Shown here in pieces: positions 51,574-58,323 of a stretch of 64,000 nucleotides of DNA. This DNA is from Hymenobacter polaris (GTDB taxonomy: Bacteria; Bacteroidota; Bacteroidia; Cytophagales; Hymenobacteraceae). The notes under the pieces were generated by a model. It made no database searches. It was not told the DNA's origin and was given only the letters and a program-made list of their open reading frames with translations. The DNA is taken from positions 372,001 through 436,000 of the forward strand of contig NZ_JABBGH010000003.1 in assembly GCF_012927305.1 (NCBI RefSeq), written 5' to 3'. A program made the translations under genes and the position numbers. The number at the start of each line of letters is the position of its first letter. The stretch's first letter is position 1.

Positions 51574-51617
51574 GGCCTTCTAGTACCCTACTACCTCATT
51601 ACTCCACTGCCCATTCC

Positions 51618-54071
51618 TCAAAACGGCACCACCAGCTTCACGCCCAGGTTGCGGCCGGGGTTGAAGATGCCCAGCCGGCCGGTGGGTGAGGCCTGGTAAT
51701 ACTCGAAGTATTTGAGGCGGCTCAGGTGGCTTTGGTAGGCGGTGTTCAGCAGGTTATCGACTTGCACGAAGAGCTGCAGGGCCTCACGGCCGGCGCGGGT
51801 GCGGTAGGTGGTGCCGGCGCCCAGGCCCAGCAGGGCATAGCCGGCGGTGGGCGTTTCGGCGCCGTCTACGGCGTAAGGATGGGTTTGGGCGGCGGTGGCG
51901 TCGAGGGTGAGGCGCAAGTAGCTGGCCGCCAGGCGCTGGCCGGGCCTAGGGGGTGCGGTGAGGCGTAGCTCGGTGCGGGCTTGGGGGGCGGGCATCAGGG
52001 GCAGGTAGCGGGCGGCGTCGCCGGCGCGCTCGCGCAGGGCGGGGTTGTCGTTGAGGCCGATGACCAGGGCCGCGCCGGTGCGCCAGCTCAGCCAGGGCAG
52101 GGCGGTGGGGTGCAGGTTGAAGGCCAGCTCGCCGCCGTAGAGGCGCGCGGCGGCCTGCTGGTACTGGTAGGTGGCGTTGCCGGGCACTACCTCCACCGGC
52201 TGCCCTAGGGCATCGAAGAGCCGCGCCTGGTAGATGAAGTTGCTAACGTAGTTGTGGAAAACCTCGGCGCTGGCCTCCCAGCTGCTCGACTGCCAGAGCA
52301 CCCCCAGGTCCTGCTGCCACGAGAACTCGGGCCCGAAGGCGCGGTTGCCCAGGTACACGATGTGGGCGCCAGGGTCGAGGCCGTTGGAGCCGATTTCGGG
52401 GATGTTGGGGGCCCGGTAGCCGCGCGCTACGTTGGCCCGCAGCACCAGGTGGGGCCCCAGGGCGTAGCTGCCACCCAGGCTGGCCGACACCCCCCGGTAG
52501 CTGCGCCCAAACGCCGCAAACGGCCGCGTGGCGCCTACCGCATCCGGCCCGGTAGCCTGGTCGAAACCCGTGGCTGGGTTCGGCGCCACCCAGAAATCGT
52601 CCCAGCGCACGCGGCGCGTGTCGAGGCGCAGGCCGCCAGTCAGCTCCAGTGCCCCTAGGGTCTTTTTTACCACCCCAAAGCCGCCGAGGTCGTGCAGGCG
52701 GTAGGGCGGGATGGGGAAGTCGGTGGCGTTGAGGTGCTCGTTGAGCTGGCTCATGCCCCCTAGGCCCACCGTCAACTCGTAGCCGCGCCAGGCGGGCAGC
52801 AGGTAGCGCGCCTCGTAGTTGGCGGTGGTCAGGCGCAGGTCGAGGCCGGGCTGGCCGGGGGCGGTGGGGTGGTTGAACTCCTGGCGGTGGTTTTGCTGGG
52901 CGCCCAGCAGCAGGCGCAGCTCGCCGGGCCCTAGCCGCACGCTGCCGGTGCCAAAGGCCCGGTAGTGCCGAATGTGCTGGCGCAGCGGCCCGAGGGTGTA
53001 ACTGCGCAGCTCGTCCTTGGGCACCAGCGGCCGGTGGCGCACGTCGTCGAGGCCCGTTTCCAGCACCTGCCGGGTGAAGCGCCGGCTCAAGGAGTCGCGG
53101 CTGCCGTCGGGGATTTCCTGGCGGTTGTCGTAGGTGGTCAGCCAGAGGCGGGCGTCGCCCCACTTCTTCTCCACGCCCACCATGCCAGTCAGCGTAAGCT
53201 CTTGAAAACCGGTGTTGTATACCAGGCCATCCACCGGGTTGCGGTAGTCGCGGGCCAAGCGGTGGCTGGCGCGCAGGCTGGTTTGCAAGCCGCTCTTGCT
53301 GCGGTAGTTCAGCCCTAGGGAGTTGCCGAACAGGCCGTTCACGCTCTGGTACTCGGCCAGGGCCTCGCCGTGCAGCTCGCCGGCTGGGCCGCTGGGCAGG
53401 GCGGGCAGTAGGTTCACCACGCCGGCCACGGCGTCGGAGCCGTAGAGCAGGCTGGCGGGGCCCTTCACCACCTCCACCCGGTCCACGCCGTAGCCATCTA
53501 CCTCAATGCCGTGCTCGTCGCCCCACTGCTGGCCTTCCTGCCGCAGGCCGTTGAAGAGCGTCAGCACCCGGTTGTAGCCCAGGCCCCGAATAAACGGCTT
53601 GCTGATGTTGGGCCCGGTGGTCACGGCCGTGAGGCCCGGCACACCGCGCACGGCCGCGTCAATCACGTTGGCATTGGCGTTGAGGCGAATCTCGCGCTGG
53701 CCCAGCGCCGCGATGGGCACCGGCGAGCGGCGCAGCTCGGTGCGGCGGCTCACGCCTGTTACCACCACTTCGCCAATGGCCTTTTCCTCCGCTACTAAGG
53801 TGATGATGAGCACGCTAGCCAGCGGCAGCGTCACGCGCGGCCGGCCAGTGGCGTAGCCCACGGCGCTCACTTCTAGCTGCTGGGGCCCTAGGGGCAGCGC
53901 CAGGCTAAAAGCCCCCTCGGCATCGGCCGTAGCTCCTTGCTTCAGGGCCGGCACCGCCACGCTGGCGTAGGGTACGGGCCGGCCGGCGGCATCCTGCACC
54001 CGCCCGCGCAGCGGGGCCTGCGCCCAAGCACCAATGGGGATAAGCAGCAAGTAGAGAAGAAGTTGCTTCAT
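51618..54071 (-). CDS. TonB-dependent receptor with carboxypeptidase-like N-domain
   Basis: 817 residues from ATG 54071, which starts the signal peptide MKQLLLYLLLIPIGAWAQ; the frame extends to 54209 through the repeat and is not used. CarboxypepD_reg-like domain (LRGRVQDAAGRPVPYASVAV), TonB box-like EVVVTGVSRR, plug (DAAVRGVPGLTAVTTGPN, KPFIRGLGYNRVLTLFNGLRQEGQQ, VEVVKGPASLLYGSDAVAGVVNLLP) and a barrel ending NPGRNLGVKLVVPF. No SusD partner. Its nearest upstream gene is the manganese/iron transporter mntH, and the QQWGDEHGIEVD plug loop is a pattern I associate with metal receptors of the ZnuD sort, so a metal or metallophore ligand is a reasonable guess. Confidence 0.9.
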   Translation of the reverse strand: MKQLLLYLLLIPIGAWAQAPLRGRVQDAAGRPVPYASVAVPALKQGATADAEGAFSLALPLGPQQLEVSAVGYATGRPRVTLPLASVLIITLVAEEKAIGEVVVTGVSRRTELRRSPVPIAALGQREIRLNANANVIDAAVRGVPGLTAVTTGPNISKPFIRGLGYNRVLTLFNGLRQEGQQWGDEHGIEVDGYGVDRVEVVKGPASLLYGSDAVAGVVNLLPALPSGPAGELHGEALAEYQSVNGLFGNSLGLNYRSKSGLQTSLRASHRLARDYRNPVDGLVYNTGFQELTLTGMVGVEKKWGDARLWLTTYDNRQEIPDGSRDSLSRRFTRQVLETGLDDVRHRPLVPKDELRSYTLGPLRQHIRHYRAFGTGSVRLGPGELRLLLGAQQNHRQEFNHPTAPGQPGLDLRLTTANYEARYLLPAWRGYELTVGLGGMSQLNEHLNATDFPIPPYRLHDLGGFGVVKKTLGALELTGGLRLDTRRVRWDDFWVAPNPATGFDQATGPDAVGATRPFAAFGRSYRGVSASLGGSYALGPHLVLRANVARGYRAPNIPEIGSNGLDPGAHIVYLGNRAFGPEFSWQQDLGVLWQSSSWEASAEVFHNYVSNFIYQARLFDALGQPVEVVPGNATYQYQQAAARLYGGELAFNLHPTALPWLSWRTGAALVIGLNDNPALRERAGDAARYLPLMPAPQARTELRLTAPPRPGQRLAASYLRLTLDATAAQTHPYAVDGAETPTAGYALLGLGAGTTYRTRAGREALQLFVQVDNLLNTAYQSHLSRLKYFEYYQASPTGRLGIFNPGRNLGVKLVVPF

Positions 54072-54173
54072 AGGGCGGGGTGAGGGTAAAGGCAAGGCGC
54101 GGCCCGTAGCCGGCCGAAAGGCTGCTTGGAGTTGGGAAGTCCGGGAAGGGAGTGGGGGCGGCGCAGACGTGGG

Positions 54174-54286
54174 ACCCCACCCCCGGCCCCTCCGGGAGAG
54201 GGGAGCCACGGTGGTGCTTGTGTTTGCTTACGTCAGGCAATCATCGGGCTCCCCTCTCCCGGAGGGGAGGGGCCGGGGGTGGGGTT
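54174..54286. repeat. GC-rich palindromic repeat, family 2, copy 2
   Basis: ACCCCACCCCCGGCCCCTCC ... GGGCTCCCCTCTCCCGGAGG ... GGCCGGGGGTGGGGT. Same arms as the copy at 50091 with a different loop, lying between mntH and the TonB receptor, mostly in the unused 5' extension of the receptor frame. Confidence 0.85.
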
Positions 54287-54297
54287 AACCGTTGGGC

Positions 54298-55683
54298 CTA
54301 CTCGTTGCCGCTCAGCGTTTGCCAGAGCAGGAAGAGGTTCAACGTCAAAATAATGCCGGCTACCGACCAGGCCAGCGCCTTCAGCCAGGGGCCGTTGACG
54401 AAGGTGCCCATCTTGAGCTTGTCGCTAGTGAACAGTACCAGGGGGATGACGGCGAAGGAGAGCTGCAGCGACAGGATAACCTGGCTGAGCACCAGCAGCT
54501 GGCCGGTGCCCTTCTCGCCGTAGATGATGGCCACTACCAGCGCCGGCACCACCGCCACCAAGCGCGTAATGAGGCGGCGCACCCAGGGCTTCAGCCGCAG
54601 GTTTAGAAAGCCTTCCATCACAATCTGGCCCGCCAGGGTGCCGGTCAGCGTCGAGCTTTGGCCCGAGGCGAGCAGGGCGATGGCGAAGATGACGCTGGCC
54701 GCGCTGGCCCCCAGCACCGGCGAGAGCAGGCTGTGGGCGTCGGCAATGTCGGCCACGTCGTCGTGCCCCTTGCCGTGGAAAGCCGCCGCGGCCGTCACCA
54801 AGATGGCGGCGTTGATGAAGAAGGCCAGAAACAGCGCCACCGTCGAGTCGATGGTGGCAAACTTGAGGGCCGAGCGGCGGCCAGCTTCGGTAGGCTCAAT
54901 CTGGCGCACCTGCACGATGCTGCTGTGCAGGTACAGGTTGTGCGGCATCACGGTGGCACCTAGGATGCCGATGGCCACGTAGAGCATAGCCGGGTTGGTA
55001 ACCACCTGTAGCTGCGGCACCAGGCCCTTGGCCAGTCCCAGCCAGTCGGGGTGCGAGGCGATAATCTCGTACAGGAAGCACCCGAATATCAAGAAGATAA
55101 GCCCCGCCACCAGGCTCTCAATCACCCGGAAGCCCTTGTTTTGGAGCAGCAGCACCAGCAGCACATCCAGAGTGGTGAGGGCCACGCCCCAGGGCAGCGG
55201 CAGGCCAAAAAGCAGGTTGAGCGCGATGGCCGAGCCGATGACTTCGGCCAGGTCGCAGGCCGCAATGGCGATTTCGCAGAACAGCCATAGCGCCAGGCTC
55301 ACGGGGCGTGAGTAGTGGTCGCGGCAGGCCTGGGCCAGGTCGCGCCCGGTCACGATGCCTAGCTTGGCGGCCAGGTGCTGCAGCAGCATGGCAAAGAGGT
55401 TGCTCAGCAGCACCACGCTCAGCAGGGTGTAGCCAAAGCGGGCGCCGCCCGCAATGTCGGTGGCCCAGTTGCCGGGGTCCATGTAGCCCACGGCCACCAG
55501 CAGCCCCGGCCCCCAGTAGGCCCGAAACCGCTGCCAGAACGTGGCGCCCGGCCCCGGCACGGCAATGCTGCCGTGCACTTCGCTCAGCGAGTTGCCGGTG
55601 CGAGCGTGGCGCCAGCCCGGCTCGGGAGCGGCTGCAGGGGCTAGGGTAGAGGCAGGCACTATAGTAGTAGGTAGCTGTGACAA
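54298..55683 (-). CDS. mntH: Nramp-family Mn/Fe transporter MntH
   Basis: Proton-coupled divalent metal importer of the inner membrane. Up to 461 residues, 11 membrane helices. Hallmarks: DPGNWATD in helix 1 and MPHNLYLHS in helix 6, the two metal-binding motifs of Nramp proteins. The only in-frame starts near the beginning are TTG 55683 and a GTG 27 bases on, so the start is uncertain; the first 40 residues are a soluble tail. Two tandem 16-base palindromic boxes directly upstream point to DtxR/MntR-type repression by metal. The CDF exporter is divergent on the other side of the same region. Confidence 0.93.
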   Translation of the reverse strand: MSQLPTTIVPASTLAPAAAPEPGWRHARTGNSLSEVHGSIAVPGPGATFWQRFRAYWGPGLLVAVGYMDPGNWATDIAGGARFGYTLLSVVLLSNLFAMLLQHLAAKLGIVTGRDLAQACRDHYSRPVSLALWLFCEIAIAACDLAEVIGSAIALNLLFGLPLPWGVALTTLDVLLVLLLQNKGFRVIESLVAGLIFLIFGCFLYEIIASHPDWLGLAKGLVPQLQVVTNPAMLYVAIGILGATVMPHNLYLHSSIVQVRQIEPTEAGRRSALKFATIDSTVALFLAFFINAAILVTAAAAFHGKGHDDVADIADAHSLLSPVLGASAASVIFAIALLASGQSSTLTGTLAGQIVMEGFLNLRLKPWVRRLITRLVAVVPALVVAIIYGEKGTGQLLVLSQVILSLQLSFAVIPLVLFTSDKLKMGTFVNGPWLKALAWSVAGIILTLNLFLLWQTLSGNE

Positions 55684-55696
55684 ATGTAATGAAATT

Positions 55697-55734
55697 TTTA
55701 GACTTGCCTAAAAATATTTTTAAACCTCCCTAAA
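55697..55734. promoter_or_regulatory. Tandem DtxR/MntR-like operator boxes upstream of mntH
   Basis: Box 1 TTTAGACTTGCCTAAA (55697-55712) and box 2 TTTAAACCTCCCTAAA (55719-55734) share TTTAnAC-t-CCTAAA and start 22 bases apart, two helical turns. The TTTAGnnn...CCTAAA shape resembles DtxR-family (MntR/IdeR) sites, and the position next to an Nramp gene fits. No regulator gene is in the window. Confidence 0.6.
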
Positions 55735-55858
55735 TACAGATTTTTTAGCGAAAAAGTTGCGCATTTTGTTTCGCGGGCCCTGCGAGTCCACGAGTTTACC
55801 CGGCTAGTGGCCTTGCGGCGTCCACGGTACACCCATCCGTGCCGACCTTTGTGGGCCT

Positions 55859-56872
55859 ATGCCAGCCACCCCCGCCCTCAAGCGTCGCCTCGGCCTGCTG
55901 TCGCTGGCCGTCAGCATCGTGTTGGTGCTCACCAAGTTCTACGCCTACCGCCTCACCCGCTCGCAGGTGGTGCTCACCGATGCCCTCGAAAGTATCATCA
56001 ACGTCTTTACCAGCGGCTTTGCCCTCTACAGCCTCTACCTGGCCGACCAGCCCAAGGACGAAAACCACCCCTACGGCCACGGCAAAATCGAGTACCTGAG
56101 CATCGGCTTCGAGGGCGCGCTCATCATCAGCGCGGGCGCCTTTATCCTCTTCGACGCCACGCGCTCGCTGCTGCACCCGCACGCGGTGCACAAGCCCGAT
56201 TTTGGGGTGCTACTGCTCTCGGCCACGGCGCTCGTCAATTTCGGCCTAGGGCTGTGGCTGGTGCGGGCGGGACGGCGGGTGCAGTCGGTGGCCCTGGTGG
56301 GCGATGGCAAGCACCTCTACCTCGACGCCGTGACTAGCCTGGTGGCCTCGGCGGTGCTGGTGCTGGTGTACTTCACAGGCTACGCCAGCATCGATGGGGC
56401 GGCGGCGTTCGTGCTGGGCTGCTTCATTCTGTATAATGGCTACCAGCTGGTGCGCAGCGCCGTGGGCGGCCTCATGGATGAGAGCGACATTGCCACCGTG
56501 GCTGAGGTCATTGCTGAGCTGCAGCGCCTGCGCCGCCCCTGCTGGATAGACGTGCACAACCTGCGCGTGCAGCGCTACGGCGCCAACCTGCACATCGACT
56601 GCCACATGCAGATGCCTTACTACCTCTCGCTGGAGCAGGTGCACACCGAAATTCACGAGGTGGAGGCCCTTATTCGCGTCAAGTTCGAGGCCGTGGAGGT
56701 CGAGATGTTCGTGCACGCCGACCCATGCTCGTTCGCCGCCTGCGCCATCTGCCACATGCCCGATTGCCCCGTGCGCCGCCACGCCTTCGAGCACGAAATC
56801 GAGTGGAACATCCACAACGCCGTGAAGGACGAGCGCCACCATTTGGGAATGGGTAGCGAGCTAGTTAGATAG
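55859..56872 (+). CDS. Cation diffusion facilitator (CDF) metal exporter
   Basis: 337 residues with six membrane helices and a C-terminal domain. Helix 2 site: VVLTDALESIINV (Asp, Glu); helix 5 site GDGKHLYLDAVTS (His-x3-Asp), the usual metal site of CDF antiporters, though the helix-2 second ligand is changed from the common D-x3-D/H-x3-D to Asp plus Glu. The cytoplasmic domain is complete and ends in a Cys-rich stretch (DPCSFAACAICHMPDCPVRRHAF) with His residues, probably an extra metal site. It exports Zn, Fe or Mn by proton exchange. GACCTTTG at 55844-55851 lies 7 bases before the ATG. Confidence 0.92.
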   Translation: MPATPALKRRLGLLSLAVSIVLVLTKFYAYRLTRSQVVLTDALESIINVFTSGFALYSLYLADQPKDENHPYGHGKIEYLSIGFEGALIISAGAFILFDATRSLLHPHAVHKPDFGVLLLSATALVNFGLGLWLVRAGRRVQSVALVGDGKHLYLDAVTSLVASAVLVLVYFTGYASIDGAAAFVLGCFILYNGYQLVRSAVGGLMDESDIATVAEVIAELQRLRRPCWIDVHNLRVQRYGANLHIDCHMQMPYYLSLEQVHTEIHEVEALIRVKFEAVEVEMFVHADPCSFAACAICHMPDCPVRRHAFEHEIEWNIHNAVKDERHHLGMGSELVR

Positions 56873-56884
56873 CGGCCAATAGAT

Positions 56885-57001
56885 AAAAGAGGCGGTCATG
56901 CTGAGCTTGCCGAAGCATCTCTACTGCGCAACTAACTTCAATCGTCGGGATTACTCGCGCGGTAGAGAGGCTTCGGCAAGCTCAGCATGACCGCCTCTTT
57001 T
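56885..57001. repeat. Palindromic repeat, copy 8
   Basis: AAAAGAGGCGGTCATGCTGA... left arm, loop AACTAACTTCAATCGTCGGG, right arm to CATGACCGCCTCTTTT. Flanking extension AAAAGAGGCGG/CCGCCTCTTTT pairs perfectly. Located between the convergent CDF and mpg genes with A/T runs on both ends, so a bidirectional terminator is plausible. Confidence 0.92.
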
Positions 57002-57011
57002 ACCTGACTAC

Positions 57012-57614
57012 TTACTTCGCCGGGCTGGTCCACTTGCTGTCGGCCAGGCGGAAGCGCCAGGGTAAATCCACCGCGTCCTGGCCGGCGTATTCCAGACCCA
57101 CGCGCGAGCTGGCAACAACCTGCTCATCGGCAATGGGTTCGCCCAGGTCGTCGAACCAGATGTGGGGGCCGGTGACCCGCTCACCGTTCAAGGCCGGCGT
57201 GAGGCCTAGGGCCTGGCTGAGCACGCCGGGGCCAGCGGTGAGGTTGCGCGCCGGCTTGGCCAAGCCCCGGCGGCGCAGCATCACGTCTTGTCCTTCGAGC
57301 GGCTCGATGGCCCGGATGAGCACCGCGTCGGGGTGTTGCGCGTCGTGGGTAGTGATATTGAAGAGCGTGTGCACCCGGTACACAGTGTAGAGGTAGGCGT
57401 GGCCGCCGGCCCGGTACAGCGCCTGGGCCTGCTGCCGCTTGCGCTGCAAATGCAGCGTAATGGAGGGGTCGCCCTCGTGCCGGTAGGCCTCCGTCTCGAC
57501 GATGCGGCCGCTGGTTAGCTCGCCGCCGATGTGGGTGCTCACGCGCTTGCCCAGCAGCTCGCGGGCGATGAGCAGCACGTCGGGCCGCTGGAAAAAATCT
57601 AATCGCAGATTCAA
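57012..57614 (-). CDS. mpg: DNA-3-methyladenine glycosylase (AAG/Mpg family)
   Basis: Removes alkylated purines from DNA in base excision repair. 200 residues: LDFFQRPDVLLIARELLGKRV, SGRIVETEAYRHEGDPS (catalytic Glu in ETEAY), GGHAYLYTVYRVHTLFNITTHD, NLTAGPGVLSQALGL. The family-conserved part begins at the fourth or fifth codon. No ATG is available: the start must be the TTG at 57612-57614, which lies inside the inverted repeat element, as do the first few codons (NLRL). The element may therefore have replaced the original start. Confidence 0.9.
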   Translation of the reverse strand: MNLRLDFFQRPDVLLIARELLGKRVSTHIGGELTSGRIVETEAYRHEGDPSITLHLQRKRQQAQALYRAGGHAYLYTVYRVHTLFNITTHDAQHPDAVLIRAIEPLEGQDVMLRRRGLAKPARNLTAGPGVLSQALGLTPALNGERVTGPHIWFDDLGEPIADEQVVASSRVGLEYAGQDAVDLPWRFRLADSKWTSPAK

Positions 57615-57950
57615 CGGATTTAACGGATTTCGCGGATACGGAGCTAAAGCTCCTGCCTACGCGGGTGGTGGGGGAGGCGTTGCCGGGGGCCAGGCCGGGG
57701 CACTGCTGGAGCCACGGGACACTGCCGGCTACCCGCTCTGTTGACGCTACTTTACCAGGGGCCGGCCCCCGGCGGCGACCAGTTGCTAAGTTGCATTTGC
57801 GAAGTAACCAAATCACTCATTTGTCAACGTAATACTTTGACAATCAAGAATAAATTTTGATGAACGGCGCTGCCACAACACCCGCGTAGTTAGCCTGCGC
57901 AGCAGGCGTATCCGCGAAATCCGTTAAATCCGTTAAATCTGCGGTCTATC
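57598..57950. repeat. MITE-like element with long terminal inverted repeats
   Basis: Left arm (57598-57640: CTAATCGCAGATTCAACGGA ... TTCGCGGATACG) and right arm (57907-57950: CGTATCCGCGAAATCCG ... AATCTGCGGTCTA) are inverted copies with few differences; pairing resumes further inside (CTGCCTACGCGGGTG against CACCCGCGTAG). The interior of about 265 bases has no gene; half of it is AT-rich. The TCCGTTAAATCCGTTAAATC unit is itself a short tandem duplication. Left arm carries the mpg start, right arm abuts the btuB -7 element. Confidence 0.8.
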
Positions 57951-57954
57951 TTTG
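57947..57954 (+). promoter_or_regulatory. -7 element TATCTTTG of the B12 operon
   Basis: Exact TAnnTTTG match ending about 8 bases before the start of the cobalamin riboswitch, so transcription should begin at its 5' end. It overlaps the right end of the inverted-repeat element. Confidence 0.6.
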
Positions 57955-57961
57955 TAGAGCC

Positions 57962-58157
57962 ACGGTGCCAACCCCCTACCCACGGGGCGCGGCTTAAAAG
58001 GGAATCCGGTGAAGGGCCGGAGCTGTCCCCGCAACTGTAGGCGCGATATCGGGGTGGGCACCCCATGCCACTGCCGGCGCTTGGCTCCCTAGGGGGCCGG
58101 GGCCGGTGGGAAGGCCGCCCACCCGGCCGCGCAAGCCAGGAGACCTGCCGGGGCACT
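57962..58157 (+). ncRNA. Cobalamin riboswitch
   Basis: Conserved B12-riboswitch elements in order: CGGGGCGCGGCTTAAAAGGGA, AATCCGGTGAAGGGCCGGAGC, TGTCCCCGCAACTGTA, the B12 box GCCACTG (58067-58073) and the closing AAGCCAGGAGACCTGCC. Located 170 bases upstream of a BtuB-type receptor gene. Adenosyl- or other cobalamin binding would lower expression of the operon when B12 is plentiful. Downstream, at about 58199-58234, a strong hairpin (CCCCAGCT/AGCTGGGG with flanking GCCC/GGGC) is the probable expression platform. Confidence 0.95.
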
Positions 58158-58323
58158 CACTAGGTTCAGCGCCCGCGGCGGACGGGCGGAGAATGACTGC
58201 CCTGCCCCCAGCTGCTTTGGTAGCTGGGGCGGGCGCTCGGCCTCGGCGCCGTCGGCTGGCTTGCTTTCGGGCGGCTGCTTCGATGGGGTTTTGAGCTGAA
58301 TTTTCGTTGGAAAATTTAGTTCA

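Noticed and set aside
42627..57001. Palindromic repeats as tRNA or insertion-sequence ends
   Set aside because: They lack transposase genes, target duplications and cloverleaf structure.
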